Source: Natronospira bacteriovora | Lineage (GTDB): Bacteria; Pseudomonadota; Gammaproteobacteria; Natronospirales; Natronospiraceae | Length of the DNA: 64,000 nt | Direction: 5' to 3' | Assembly: GCF_030848495.1 (NCBI RefSeq) | Contig: NZ_JAVDDT010000001.1 | Coordinates: 496,001-560,000, forward strand | Shown here: positions 17,192 through 25,575 of the stretch, one piece after another | How positions within the stretch are numbered: position 1 is the stretch's first letter | Layout: each line of letters starts with the position of its first letter | Position numbers and translations under genes: made by a program | The notes under the pieces: model-generated | The model's input: the letters and a program-made list of their open reading frames with translations, nothing else | The model's database searches: none | Told to the model about the DNA's origin: nothing

Positions 17192-17881
17192 TCAGTCTTC
17201 GGTCACCGGCACCAGAGTCAGCTCCACACGTCGGTTCTGGGCACGGCCTTCGTCGGTCTCGTTGCTGGCAACAGGCTGGTCTTCGCCGTAGCCGACCACC
17301 AGCATGCGCTCTTCCATGATGCCCTTGCCCAGCAGATATCGGGCAACGGACTGCGCGCGACGCTCGGACAAACGCTGGTTGTAACTGGCGGCGCCCACGC
17401 TGTCGGTATGGCCCGCCACCTCGATGATGGTCTGATCGAATTCACGCAGTACCAGGGAAACCGAATCCAGCACGTCATGGAAGTCCCGGCGCAGGCTGTC
17501 ATCGTCAAAACCGAAGGTGATGTCACCCGGCATGTTCAGGTGAATGTTGTCACCGTCCCGGGTCACGGACACACCGCTCCCTTCCAGCTGTTCCCGCAGT
17601 CGGGCTTCCTGCCGATCCATGTAGGCACCCACCGTGCCCCCGGCCAGGCCACCCAGACCGGCACCAATCAGCATGCGCCGCTTGCGCTCGCGACGATCGC
17701 TGGCCGTCGCCGCACCCAGTATGGCACCACTGACAGCGCCAATGACGGTTCCAGTGGTGGCACGGGCTCGCTGCTCCTCACCGGTGTAGGGATCCAGCGT
17801 GGTGCAGGCGGCAAGCCCAATCGTGAACAGGGCAGCGACTGCCAGGCCGGCAATACGGACAAAAACTCCATTGCACATCAT
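17192..17881 (-). CDS. OmpA family peptidoglycan-associated lipoprotein with glycine-zipper
   Basis: 229 residues. The signal peptide ends in LAAC (cysteine about 26), so this is a lipoprotein. Residues about 40-90 are a glycine-rich zipper (GTVIGAVSGAILGAATA and GAGLGGLAGGTVGAYMD) that probably inserts in or packs against the membrane. The C-terminal part (about 110-225) is an OmpA-like domain with GHTDSVG and NQRLSERRAQSV, which binds the diaminopimelate of peptidoglycan. The architecture matches the YiaD/YfiB-like group rather than the beta-barrel OmpA. It tethers outer membrane and cell wall; YfiB-type members can also signal to c-di-GMP systems, but no such partner is adjacent. Ribosome site aggagg precedes the ATG. 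Confidence 0.9.
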   Translation of the reverse strand: MMCNGVFVRIAGLAVAALFTIGLAACTTLDPYTGEEQRARATTGTVIGAVSGAILGAATASDRRERKRRMLIGAGLGGLAGGTVGAYMDRQEARLREQLEGSGVSVTRDGDNIHLNMPGDITFGFDDDSLRRDFHDVLDSVSLVLREFDQTIIEVAGHTDSVGAASYNQRLSERRAQSVARYLLGKGIMEERMLVVGYGEDQPVASNETDEGRAQNRRVELTLVPVTED

Positions 17882-17954
17882 CTTCTATCCTCCTGATCAC
17901 CTGATCACCTGGCCACCGGCCCAACCGATTCACTGGAAGCCGGCGACGGTCTCC

Positions 17955-19877
17955 TCAATATCCACCCCCCGTACGATTGTCGACTTCACGATCAATCACG
18001 GTTTCATGCAGGGAATTCATTGGCCTTGCCTGTAGATTGCCCGTTGAGCCTGATCCTGCACGTTCAAGATAATAGAAACGGAAGTATTCGGCTGTATCGG
18101 CCTCTTCCTGGAAGCTGTTCTCCGCCCATGCCTGGAAATGTTCAGTTACAAGGTAGAAATCGTCCCGAATATCCACCAGGTCCCAGCTTCGTCGGCGGTA
18201 TCGATCACACTCCGAATCACTGACGGGTTCACGGGTGAGCTCCAGCCAGCGGTTTTCCTCGTCATCACCACAAGCCCGCATGATCAATTTGCCGTTTGTC
18301 ACGACCCATCCAACATTGATGGTTCGATTACCCAGTACCTCTTCACCGCTACCATCGTCGGCAAGGTCAAATCGGAGATCAGTCGTTTGGGAGGGCGCCT
18401 CCAGTCCGGCCCAGGCAAGGTACTCAGCGGCCACTTCCGCATCAGAAAATTCCATTTCACCCTGGTCAATCAGGTCCACTGAAGCCGACAAGAGCTCACC
18501 GGCATCATCATATTCCCGTACCAGCCCGGCCCAGCTGTATGGGAGCTCCTTGAGGAAGCGCAGTTCGAGTCGAGAATTATCGCCAGCCGTCAGAGTGAGG
18601 TCACTTCCATCGGCCGACCAGTTGATCGCCTGCCCTTCCTGCCAGCCCCCCTTTCGGACTTCCCCTGCACCATTGGCATCAAGCGCCACGCGAACAGCCC
18701 CCGAACGCTGCTGCCGACGTGGCAGGTTGAAGGCCCACACGCCTTCTGCGTCAAATGGCAGCTGATCAAGCTGTCCGGAAAAGGCTCGATAGACTGAGTT
18801 GGGCGAGCGGGTTTCGTCGTCGAGATCCTCATCATCGAATTCACGGAGTATTTCGGAACGGAGCAACACAATATCGGATTCAACCCCGGCCACGACACGG
18901 TGCAACTCAAGGCTCAGATAGCGTTCCGTGTAGGAGAATGCCTGAACCGATCCATCGGCAGACATTCGTGTTTCAGAACCCCGCCAGCTCATCTCACCCT
19001 CAGGTTCGATCATGGCTACACCGTTCTGGAAAAACCATTGAAAGTCGTCGCGACCTTCGGGTGCAGCGAGCCGCCCATAACCACTTGCATCCAACTCCAG
19101 CAACTGACCACGCTCGGCCGGAAAACGGGGCAGGAAAAGTGCAAGACGAGCCGGAAGGTCATCTTCACTGTCCCAGCCCACACGGGATTCCGTCGCACTG
19201 AGGGCGCGCGCGCGGGCCGTGGCAAGCAGATCCGGCCGTTCCTCTGCGGCACGAGCAATGATCTCGTCAATCAAGGCCGTGTCGGCGAGCAGGTCACTGA
19301 CGGAAGCAATTTCGTCTGATAACGACGGCCCCCCGGAATGAATACCCAGAAAAAGAGCCGTGGCGCCGTCCAACAACAGGACCGGATCCAGCTGCTCACT
19401 CAACTCATTGAAGCGATCCACGCTGCGTACAGGCTGATTGTCGTTGAGCTCAGCCAACATGCTCGACTCAACCGCTCTGAGTGCCGTGAACAGCAAGCGC
19501 GGCATCTCGTTCGGTGTCACGATGGTGTTTTCTGCCGCTGACAGGAGGTCACCATACCTGCCCACCAGCATCTCCAATGTCATGCCGGCACCCGCATCCA
19601 CTTCAACAGTCATCCAGAGAAATGTGTCCGGCTCAGGCTCATCCTCGCTCCGTATCCGGATACGGAAGACGCCGTTGGGCTGGCTGGTTGCACTCCATTC
19701 ACTCTCTCCATCGTGGAGCGTGACGGTTTGACCACTGTTATCACCGAGCTCCAGCCCTGAGCGAAGGTCGAGTACCACCGGATCCTCAACAGATTCGCAG
19801 GCCAAGAACAGTGGCAGCATCAGAATCAGCAGTACAAGCCCACTGAGGGATCGAGGAGTGGACCATAACTTGAACAT
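17955..19877 (-). CDS. Large putative lipoprotein of unknown function
   Basis: 640 residues that I do not recognise. The N-terminus is basic, then strongly hydrophobic (about 12-26), ending LFLAC, a lipobox-like cleavage site. The following 100 residues look like a small beta domain of the carboxypeptidase-regulatory/Ig-like kind (LRSGLELGDNSGQTVTL and NGVFRIRI). The middle is acidic and helical; the second half repeats a pattern of short beta strands with W/G/D turns (GVWAFNLP, GSDLTLTAGDNSRLELRF) of the sort found in ligand-binding beta barrels. The mature protein is very acidic. The start is well supported by ggaggt five bases before the ATG. Base composition looks somewhat lower in GC than the neighbours by eye, so lateral gain is possible. 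It faces the same way as the tRNA-Met gene behind its promoter region. Confidence 0.75.
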   Translation of the reverse strand: MFKLWSTPRSLSGLVLLILMLPLFLACESVEDPVVLDLRSGLELGDNSGQTVTLHDGESEWSATSQPNGVFRIRIRSEDEPEPDTFLWMTVEVDAGAGMTLEMLVGRYGDLLSAAENTIVTPNEMPRLLFTALRAVESSMLAELNDNQPVRSVDRFNELSEQLDPVLLLDGATALFLGIHSGGPSLSDEIASVSDLLADTALIDEIIARAAEERPDLLATARARALSATESRVGWDSEDDLPARLALFLPRFPAERGQLLELDASGYGRLAAPEGRDDFQWFFQNGVAMIEPEGEMSWRGSETRMSADGSVQAFSYTERYLSLELHRVVAGVESDIVLLRSEILREFDDEDLDDETRSPNSVYRAFSGQLDQLPFDAEGVWAFNLPRRQQRSGAVRVALDANGAGEVRKGGWQEGQAINWSADGSDLTLTAGDNSRLELRFLKELPYSWAGLVREYDDAGELLSASVDLIDQGEMEFSDAEVAAEYLAWAGLEAPSQTTDLRFDLADDGSGEEVLGNRTINVGWVVTNGKLIMRACGDDEENRWLELTREPVSDSECDRYRRRSWDLVDIRDDFYLVTEHFQAWAENSFQEEADTAEYFRFYYLERAGSGSTGNLQARPMNSLHETVIDREVDNRTGGGY

Positions 19878-19967
19878 GAAGACCTCCGAGCGAAGATGGC
19901 AATATCTGTAAACCGGCATTGTCGCTCCCCTGAGAGAACGAATAAAGAGGTCCGGCTCAAAGCCGCC

Positions 19968-20006
19968 AAAAAAAAAGCGGGCCGGCCTCGTGGCCAACCC
20001 GCTTTT
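19968..20006 (-). terminator. Rho-independent terminator after tRNA-Met
   Basis: On the minus strand AAAAGCGGG, then an inner GGCC/GGCC stem, then CCCGCTTTT continuing into a long T-run. It sits about ten bases beyond the 3' end of tRNA-Met and separates that unit from the lipoprotein gene. Confidence 0.88.
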
Positions 20007-20016
20007 CCCTGATGTC

Positions 20017-20093
20017 TGGTGGCTATGGGTGGGCTCGAACCACCGACCCCAGCATTATGAATGCTGTGCTCTAACCAACTGAGCTACATAGCC
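20017..20093 (-). tRNA. tRNA-Met(CAT), elongator type
   Basis: 77 bases on the minus strand with a complete cloverleaf: acceptor GGCTATG/CATAGCC, D arm AGCTCAGTTGGTTAGAGC, anticodon stem CAGCA/TGCTG with loop TTCATAA, and T arm GGTTCGAGCC. The 3' CCA is encoded. The sequence closely parallels E. coli elongator tRNA-Met rather than the initiator, because the first base pair G-C is normal. It lies after ychF, as in many gammaproteobacteria. Confidence 0.96.
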
Positions 20094-20220
20094 TTTTTCT
20101 TTTCGTATCCGCTGATCGCCTGGCAGCGCCAGCGAGGGCGGAATTTTCCCTTCCGGAGCCCGTCCTGTCAAGCCCCGAATCCACCGCCGGTCGCGACATC
20201 GCGCAGGCTAACGCTCCCTT

Positions 20221-21312
20221 TCAGACGTTGAAGCGGAAGTGGATGATGTCACCTTCCTGGACGATGTATTCCTTGCCTTCCAGGCGCCACTTGCCGGCAT
20301 CCTTGGCGCCCTGTTCCCCGCCACAGGCGATGAAATCGTCATAGGCGACCACTTCGGCCCGGATGAAGCCCTTTTCGAAGTCGGTGTGGATGACGGCGGC
20401 GGCTTTCGGTGCCGTGGAGCCGGCTTTGACCGTCCAGGCCCGGACCTCCTTTTCGCCCGCGGTAAAATAGGTTTCCAGCCCCAGCAGGCGGTAACCGGCA
20501 CGGATCACCCGATTCAGACCGGGTTCGTCCATGCCCGCATCCGACAGGAATTCGCCCTGCTCTTCCTCCGGTAGCTGGGCAATTTCAGCTTCCAGGGCCG
20601 CGCAAACCGGCACCACCTGGGCGCCTTCCGCCTGGGCACGCTCACGCACCGCGTCGAGATGCGGGTTGTTGTCGAAACCCGATTCATCCACGTTGGCGAT
20701 ATACATCATCGGCTTGGCCGTCAGCAGATGAAAATCACGGATGGCCAGACGATCGTCGTCGGACAGATCCATGCTGCGAACCGGCAGGCCTTCATCAAGA
20801 TGATTCTTGAGGCGCTCCAGAATCACCAGGCGCGAACGCGCATCCTTGTCACCGGATTTGGCAATCTTCTGGGTTCGCTGGATAGCCTTTTCGACGGTAT
20901 CCAGATCGGCCAGGGCAAGCTCGGTGCCAATGGTCTCGATATCGGCAATGGGGTCGATACGGCCATCCACGTGGGTCACGTCATCATCCTCGAAACAACG
21001 AACCACCATGGTGATGGCATCCGTTTCCCGGATGTGGGCAAGGAACTGGTTGCCCAGGCCCTCACCCTTCGAGGCACCGGCCACCAGGCCGGCAATATCC
21101 ACGAATTCCATGGTCGTGGGCAGAATCTTCTGCGGCTTGACGATGTCGGCAATGGCCTGCAAACGCGGGTCCGGCACCTGAACCACGCCCACATTGGGGT
21201 CGATGGTGCAAAAGGGATAGTTCTCGGCCGGGATTTCCGCGGCGGTCAGGGCGTTGAACAGAGTGGACTTGCCCACGTTCGGCAGGCCGACAATGCCGCA
21301 TTTGATACCCAT
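20221..21312 (-). CDS. ychF: Ribosome-associated ATPase YchF (OLA1/Obg family)
   Basis: 363 residues, the usual family length. The P-loop GLPNVGKST is at about 9-17, followed by the switch region and the Obg-type NPNVG-like DPNVGVV strand. A coiled-coil insertion follows mid-protein (about 130-200), and the C-terminal TGS/ubiquitin-like domain ends [12 protein letters not shown]. YchF prefers ATP, binds 70S ribosomes and is a negative factor in the oxidative stress response, inhibiting catalase in E. coli. It is cytosolic. It lies 24 bases after pth on the same strand, the conserved pth-ychF arrangement, and is followed by tRNA-Met. Confidence 0.97.
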   Translation of the reverse strand: MGIKCGIVGLPNVGKSTLFNALTAAEIPAENYPFCTIDPNVGVVQVPDPRLQAIADIVKPQKILPTTMEFVDIAGLVAGASKGEGLGNQFLAHIRETDAITMVVRCFEDDDVTHVDGRIDPIADIETIGTELALADLDTVEKAIQRTQKIAKSGDKDARSRLVILERLKNHLDEGLPVRSMDLSDDDRLAIRDFHLLTAKPMMYIANVDESGFDNNPHLDAVRERAQAEGAQVVPVCAALEAEIAQLPEEEQGEFLSDAGMDEPGLNRVIRAGYRLLGLETYFTAGEKEVRAWTVKAGSTAPKAAAVIHTDFEKGFIRAEVVAYDDFIACGGEQGAKDAGKWRLEGKEYIVQEGDIIHFRFNV

Positions 21313-21336
21313 GTCTTTCTCCAGAAATGAATTCGT

Positions 21337-21915
21337 TCAGGCCCGGCTGTGCAGGCGGTTCATGCCGGCTTCAAAGCCCTGGGCAAGCATATCCGGCAGG
21401 GCATCACAGGCGGCCGCAATGGCTTCCCGGATCAACCCTTCGTCCTCACTGCTCGCTCGCTTGAGGACATAGCCCACCACGGCCGATGCCTTGCCGGGAT
21501 GGCCGATCCCCAGACGCAGGCGTCGATACTCCCGCCCCAGGTGCTGATTCAGATCACGCAGGCCGTTATGACCGCCGTGGCCGCCGTTCCACTTCAGGCG
21601 AACGACGCCCGGCGCCAGGTCCAGTTCGTCATGAGCAACGAGAATCTCTTCCGGCTTGAGCTTGAAGAAATCCATCACGGCCCGCACGGACTGGCCGCTC
21701 CGGTTCATGAAGGTCATGGGCTTGAGCAGGCGCAGGTCATGCCCGGCAACATGAATGCGGGCGATGTCGCCATGAAACTTGCGCTCACCCACAAACTGCC
21801 CACCATGGCGGGCTGCCAGTTCGTCCACGAACCAGAAGCCGGCATTGTGGCGGGTATCAACGTAATCGGCCCCGGGATTTCCGAGGCCGACAACAAGCTT
21901 GAGCTGTTCGGACAT
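21337..21915 (-). CDS. pth: Peptidyl-tRNA hydrolase
   Basis: 192 residues. It releases peptides from peptidyl-tRNA dropped by stalled ribosomes so the tRNA can be reused. The signature VVGLGNPG opens the protein, catalytic His23 is in RHNAGFW, Asn71 is in TFMNRSG and Asp96 in VAHDELDL; GGHGGHNGLR completes the substrate site. It is encoded between rplY and ychF, the standard gammaproteobacterial order. A perfect nine-base-pair hairpin lies between rplY and this gene. Confidence 0.97.
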   Translation of the reverse strand: MSEQLKLVVGLGNPGADYVDTRHNAGFWFVDELAARHGGQFVGERKFHGDIARIHVAGHDLRLLKPMTFMNRSGQSVRAVMDFFKLKPEEILVAHDELDLAPGVVRLKWNGGHGGHNGLRDLNQHLGREYRRLRLGIGHPGKASAVVGYVLKRASSEDEGLIREAIAAACDALPDMLAQGFEAGMNRLHSRA

Positions 21916-21942
21916 GCCGTGTTGCTCCCCGGGAAGAGAGGA

Positions 21943-21967
21943 CGGTCCCGGCCGAAAACCGGGACCG
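21943..21967. other. Hairpin between rplY and pth
   Basis: CGGTCCCGG and CCGGGACCG form a perfect nine-base-pair stem with a seven-base loop. There is no T-run on the minus strand, so it is more likely an attenuating or mRNA-processing hairpin that lowers pth relative to the abundant L25 message than a full terminator. Confidence 0.5.
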
Positions 21968-21999
21968 TTTCCGGATGTCGTCGGAGAAGGCGGGCGGTA

Positions 22000-22668
22000 T
22001 TACTCGCCGCCTACCTCCTTCTTCTCTTCGCCCTCGGCCTTCTCCTCGGCCTCGGCTTCCTCTTCTTCCACATCTTCCTTGGCAGCGCGTGGCTGGTGGA
22101 TGGACACCACCTGCTGGTCGTGATCCGCGCCGTGCATCAGCTCCACGATTTCCACGCCGGACGGCAGCTTGATGTCCGACAGGTGGATGGAGTCGCCCAG
22201 GTCCAGCTCGCTCACATCCACTTCGATGTACTCGGGCAGATCCTTGGGCAGACAGGTCACTTCCACGTTGATCATGTTGTGGGTGATCACGCCACCACGC
22301 AGCTTGACCCCGGGGCAGGTCTTTTCGCCTTCGAAGTGCAGCGGCACGGTCATGCGCAGCTTTTCCTTGGCGCTGACACGCTGCAGATCGATATGCTCCA
22401 CCACGGTGGGCTTGTAGACGTGGCGCTGAAGATCCTTCAGCACGGCCTTTTCCTTCTTGCCGCCCACCTTGATCTCAAGCACGTGACTGTAGAAGGCTTC
22501 ATGCTTGAGATGGTTGATCAGTTCGTCGTGATCCACGGAAATCGGGGTCGGCTCCTTGCCGCCACCATAGATGATCCCCGGGATACGGCCCTGACGACGC
22601 AGGCGGCGGCTCGCACCTTTCCCCTTGTCGTCACGAGCCTCGGCATTGAGGCTGAATTCGTCAGACAT
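22000..22668 (-). CDS. rplY: 50S ribosomal protein bL25 (long CTC/TL5 form)
   Basis: 222 residues, the long form with an N-terminal 5S rRNA-binding L25 domain (about 1-95, with GKGASRRLRRQGRIPGIIYGG) and a C-terminal beta domain (about 96-185), followed by a very acidic Glu/Ala/Lys-rich tail (about 190-222). E. coli has only the short 94-residue domain, so this is the CTC/TL5 type. The tail is low complexity and probably disordered. It sits between prs and pth, as is usual. Ribosome site gagag precedes the ATG. Confidence 0.96.
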   Translation of the reverse strand: MSDEFSLNAEARDDKGKGASRRLRRQGRIPGIIYGGGKEPTPISVDHDELINHLKHEAFYSHVLEIKVGGKKEKAVLKDLQRHVYKPTVVEHIDLQRVSAKEKLRMTVPLHFEGEKTCPGVKLRGGVITHNMINVEVTCLPKDLPEYIEVDVSELDLGDSIHLSDIKLPSGVEIVELMHGADHDQQVVSIHQPRAAKEDVEEEEAEAEEKAEGEEKKEVGGE

Positions 22669-22748
22669 GTTTCACTCTCCGTATCGGACTTGGCCGATCT
22701 GTCGTTATCGAAGCACTGTTTCCGCGACCAGAAACCAGGCTTCGCTCC

Positions 22749-22774
22749 ACCCGTTCCCGGCACGGGAAACGGGT
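22749..22774. other. Hairpin between prs and rplY
   Basis: ACCCGTTCCCG pairs with CGGGAAACGGGT, with a three-base loop and one bulged base, in the 113 bp gap between prs and rplY. It lacks a T-run on the minus strand. It may moderate read-through or protect the upstream message. Confidence 0.4.
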
Positions 22775-22781
22775 ACCGGTC

Positions 22782-23753
22782 TCACTCTGCGTAGAGGGAG
22801 ATCACCGATTCTTCATCACTGATCCGGCGCATGGTTTCCGCCATCAGATCCGCAATGCCCAGCTGGCGGATGCGATCACAGCCGGCAGCCGCGTCGTGCA
22901 ATGGAATGGTGTCGGTCACCACCAGCTCATCCAGCACCGATCCGCTGATGTTGTCGATGGCCTTGCCGGACAACACCGGATGGGCAATATAGGCCTTGAC
23001 CTGGGCCGCGCCCTTTTCCTTGAGGGCGGCGGCGGCCTTGCACAGCGTGCCGGCGGTATCCACCAGATCGTCCACGATGACGCAGACCTTGCCGTCGACG
23101 TCACCGATGATATTCATGACCTGGGATTCGTTGGCGCGGGGTCGGCGCTTGTCAATGATGGCCAGGTCGGAATCACTCAGGCGCTTGGCAAAGGCACGCG
23201 CCCGGTCGGCCCCGCCCACGTCCGGCGACACCATGATGAGCTCGCGGCCGTCCTGCTCGGCCTGCTCCCGAAGGGTGCTCATGTCTTCAAGCAGCACGGG
23301 CGAGGCGTATACGTTGTCCACCGGGATATCGAAGAAACCCTGGATCTGATCAGCATGCAGGTCCATGGTCAGAACCCGATCCACCCCGGCCGAAGTCAGC
23401 ATATTGGCAACCAGCTTGGCGGTGATGGGTACGCGAGCAGCACGCGGGCGCCGATCCTGGCGGGCATAACCAAAATAGGGAATCACCGTGGTAATGCGCC
23501 CGGCGGAAGCCCGATACAGGGCATCCACCATCACCAGCAGCTCCATCAGGTTTTCATTGGAGGGCGGGCAGGTGGACTGGACGATGAACACGTCACGGCC
23601 GCGCACATTTTCGTTGATCTCAACGGCTACCTCGCCGTCACTGAATCGATCCACCCGGGCCTGACCCAGGGGCAAATTCAGCTTTTCGGCAATCCGTGCA
23701 GCCAGATCCGGGGTCGCATTCCCGGCAAAAACCATCATGTTCGCTACAGACAC
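22782..23753 (-). CDS. prs: Ribose-phosphate pyrophosphokinase
   Basis: 323 residues, close to the 315 of E. coli Prs. It makes PRPP from ribose 5-phosphate and ATP for nucleotide, histidine and tryptophan synthesis. Seen motifs: [10 protein letters not shown] at the N-terminus, RFSDGE, the ATP-binding FGYARQDRR, the catalytic flexible-loop region [10 protein letters not shown] and the PRPP loop [11 protein letters not shown] place the start at a GTG (23753) seven bases after aagggg; ATGs five codons on (MMVFAG) are alternatives. A candidate promoter lies upstream of the tRNA-Gln gene that precedes it, so tRNA and prs may be co-transcribed. Confidence 0.96.
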   Translation of the reverse strand: MSVANMMVFAGNATPDLAARIAEKLNLPLGQARVDRFSDGEVAVEINENVRGRDVFIVQSTCPPSNENLMELLVMVDALYRASAGRITTVIPYFGYARQDRRPRAARVPITAKLVANMLTSAGVDRVLTMDLHADQIQGFFDIPVDNVYASPVLLEDMSTLREQAEQDGRELIMVSPDVGGADRARAFAKRLSDSDLAIIDKRRPRANESQVMNIIGDVDGKVCVIVDDLVDTAGTLCKAAAALKEKGAAQVKAYIAHPVLSGKAIDNISGSVLDELVVTDTIPLHDAAAGCDRIRQLGIADLMAETMRRISDEESVISLYAE

Positions 23754-23837
23754 CGTGCATCCCCTTGTTGGCCAGACAAAACCACCACCCACAAACGCCC
23801 GGCCGCACCACCGGATGGGGTGCGGCCGGGCTGAATA

Positions 23838-23912
23838 TGGCTGGGGCGGCAGGATTCGAACCTGCGCATGACGGGATCAAAACCCGTTGCCTTACCGCTT
23901 GGCTACGCCCCA
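23838..23912 (-). tRNA. tRNA-Gln(TTG)
   Basis: 75 bases on the minus strand: acceptor TGGGGCG/CGCCCCA, D arm GCCAAGCGGTAAGGC, anticodon stem ACGGG/CCCGT with loop TTTTGAT, T arm AGGTTCGAATCCT, and encoded CCA. The weak U-A first pair is typical for glutamine tRNA. Its place between ispE and prs is conserved in many gammaproteobacteria. Confidence 0.96.
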
Positions 23913-23982
23913 GTCGAACACTGTCTTCGGCAGCGGCCCAGTCGGTCGCCGCATTTCGCTGTCCCGCCGAAGTGAGCGCGAG

Positions 23983-24011
23983 ATTATAGCAGCCGGGCTC
24001 CACTTCGTGTA
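23983..24011 (-). promoter_or_regulatory. Candidate promoter for tRNA-Gln and prs
   Basis: On the minus strand a perfect TATAAT (23988-23983) stands about 70 bases before the tRNA. Seventeen bases upstream is TACACG, a poor -35. A GC-rich segment follows the -10 box, as in stringently controlled tRNA promoters. Confidence 0.5.
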
Positions 24012-24052
24012 CCCCGCCCCCGGATGCGCCTGTACGTAGCAGGAGACAAGGC

Positions 24053-24922
24053 TCAGCCGGCCTGTTCCGCCAGGGCATCCAACAGGGGGGAGCGATTGCG
24101 CCCTCGGGCAAGCCAGGCCTGCCAGCGACCGGGCAGGGTCTTCAACGCCGTTTCGCCAGCCGCGCGAGACGCCAAGGCCACGAATACGCAGGAACCCGTA
24201 CCGGTCAATCGCGCTTCCCCAAGGTCGGAAAGCCACTCGAGTGCTTCGGCCACGGGCGGATGGAGTGCACGGGCGATGGGCTGAAAATCATTGCGGCTGC
24301 GGCCAGCGAGAAAATCCTCCATGGCAATGGCCGGGCTGTCGCGACGCAGCTCCGGGTGCGCGAACAGCGCCCCGGTGGCAATGGCACAATCCGGGCGTAC
24401 CACCAGGTACCAGGGCTCGGGCAGATCCACCTCGCTCAAGCGCTCCCCTCGACCCTCCGCCCAGGCGGCCCGGCCGCGAACGAAAACCGGCACGTCCGCA
24501 CCCAGCGTCAGGCCGATCCGCGCCAGCCGGGACGGGGAGAAAGCAAGCCCCCAGAGATGATTCAGTGCGACCAGGACGGTGGCGGCATCGGAGCTGCCAC
24601 CTCCGAGGCCCGCCTGACTCGGTATTTTCTTGTCCAACTCCACGACTGCGCCAAGAGCGGGCCGGCCGGCCGCCCGGCGCAGGGCGTCGGCCGCCCGAAT
24701 GACAAGATCGTCGGACTCGGGCACATCCACCAGCCCGCCCCGGCGCTGCAGAACGCCATCATCGCGGAGCTCGAAGCGCAGCTGGTCTCCCCAATCCAGG
24801 AACTGGAACAGGGTCTGGAGATCATGAAAGCCATCCTCGCGACGTCCGGTCACATGCAGGAAAAGATTCAGCTTCGCCGGCGCCGGCCAGGTACCGGCAG
24901 CGGGTTGATACAGGGCAGTCAT
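24053..24922 (-). CDS. ispE: 4-diphosphocytidyl-2-C-methyl-D-erythritol kinase
   Basis: 289 residues, GHMP kinase family. It phosphorylates CDP-ME at the 2-hydroxyl in the non-mevalonate isoprenoid pathway. Motifs: PAPAKLNLFLHVTGRREDGFH at the N-terminus, the ATP-binding glycine loop KKIPSQAGLGGGSSDAA, and the C-terminal LTGTGSCVF. Its ATG overlaps the lolB stop codon by four bases (ATGA), so the two are translationally coupled in a TPR-lolB-ispE operon. Confidence 0.97.
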   Translation of the reverse strand: MTALYQPAAGTWPAPAKLNLFLHVTGRREDGFHDLQTLFQFLDWGDQLRFELRDDGVLQRRGGLVDVPESDDLVIRAADALRRAAGRPALGAVVELDKKIPSQAGLGGGSSDAATVLVALNHLWGLAFSPSRLARIGLTLGADVPVFVRGRAAWAEGRGERLSEVDLPEPWYLVVRPDCAIATGALFAHPELRRDSPAIAMEDFLAGRSRNDFQPIARALHPPVAEALEWLSDLGEARLTGTGSCVFVALASRAAGETALKTLPGRWQAWLARGRNRSPLLDALAEQAG

Positions 24923-25575
24923 TCAGCGCTGTCGTCTGTGGCGGAAAAATCATTGTCGGGGATGGCGTCACCGAGCAGCCAGTTCCGGATACTGACACGC
25001 AGGCGGACATCGCCATTTTCGACCGTGACACGGCCGGGCAGCATCAGACCCTCCTGGGTATCATAGCGTTCGTAGTAAATCCGCCAGCCGGATTGAACCA
25101 GGTAAATCAGCAGGCCATCGTCATTGACCTGGCGGGTCTGTGGCGGGCTGCCTGGCGCCGGCATCCCCACCATCCACCAGCGCAGTTCGGAGAGGGGAAC
25201 CCGCCAGCCCATCTCCCGCTCCAGCTCGACTTCGGGGCGGGCGGTCTCCCATACATCGCCGCGGCTGTTCTCGATGATCATCCAGTCCTGGCTGCCACGC
25301 ACCCGCGTGGTGCCGATGCCGAAGGTCCCGCGCAGGCGAAAATCCATGTAATCCTGCCACTGGGACCATTGCAGCGAGGCCGTCCAGCCATCATCCGGAG
25401 TGCGCAATGCAGCCCGGCCGTCCAGAGACCAGGCCTGCAGGCGCTCCAGTGACTGGCGGTGAGCCTGCCAGGCCGCCTCGTCGCCCTCGGCGTCCGGCAA
25501 TTCCGGCAGACGCGCACAAGCCGCCAGCAGCAGCAAAAATGACGTGGCAAAAATCAGTTTCCCAGTCGTTCCCAT
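24919..25575 (-). CDS. lolB: Outer-membrane lipoprotein receptor LolB
   Basis: 218 residues with a lipobox LAAC (cysteine about 20). LolB accepts lipoproteins from the periplasmic carrier LolA and inserts them into the outer membrane. Features: the early WSLDGRAALRT strand, the hydrophobic-cavity beta sheet (WSQWQDYMDFRLRG, GTTRVRG), and PLSELRWWMVGMPAPG near residues 130-145, a conserved stretch of the family. It overlaps the upstream TPR gene by 22 bases and ispE by four, the standard order. The many lipoproteins in this window depend on it. Confidence 0.94.
   Translation of the reverse strand: MGTTGKLIFATSFLLLLAACARLPELPDAEGDEAAWQAHRQSLERLQAWSLDGRAALRTPDDGWTASLQWSQWQDYMDFRLRGTFGIGTTRVRGSQDWMIIENSRGDVWETARPEVELEREMGWRVPLSELRWWMVGMPAPGSPPQTRQVNDDGLLIYLVQSGWRIYYERYDTQEGLMLPGRVTVENGDVRLRVSIRNWLLGDAIPDNDFSATDDSAE

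Noticed and set aside
23638-24111. A 157-codon minus-strand frame upstream of prs
   Set aside because: It runs straight through the tRNA-Gln gene and would give prs a long non-homologous extension.
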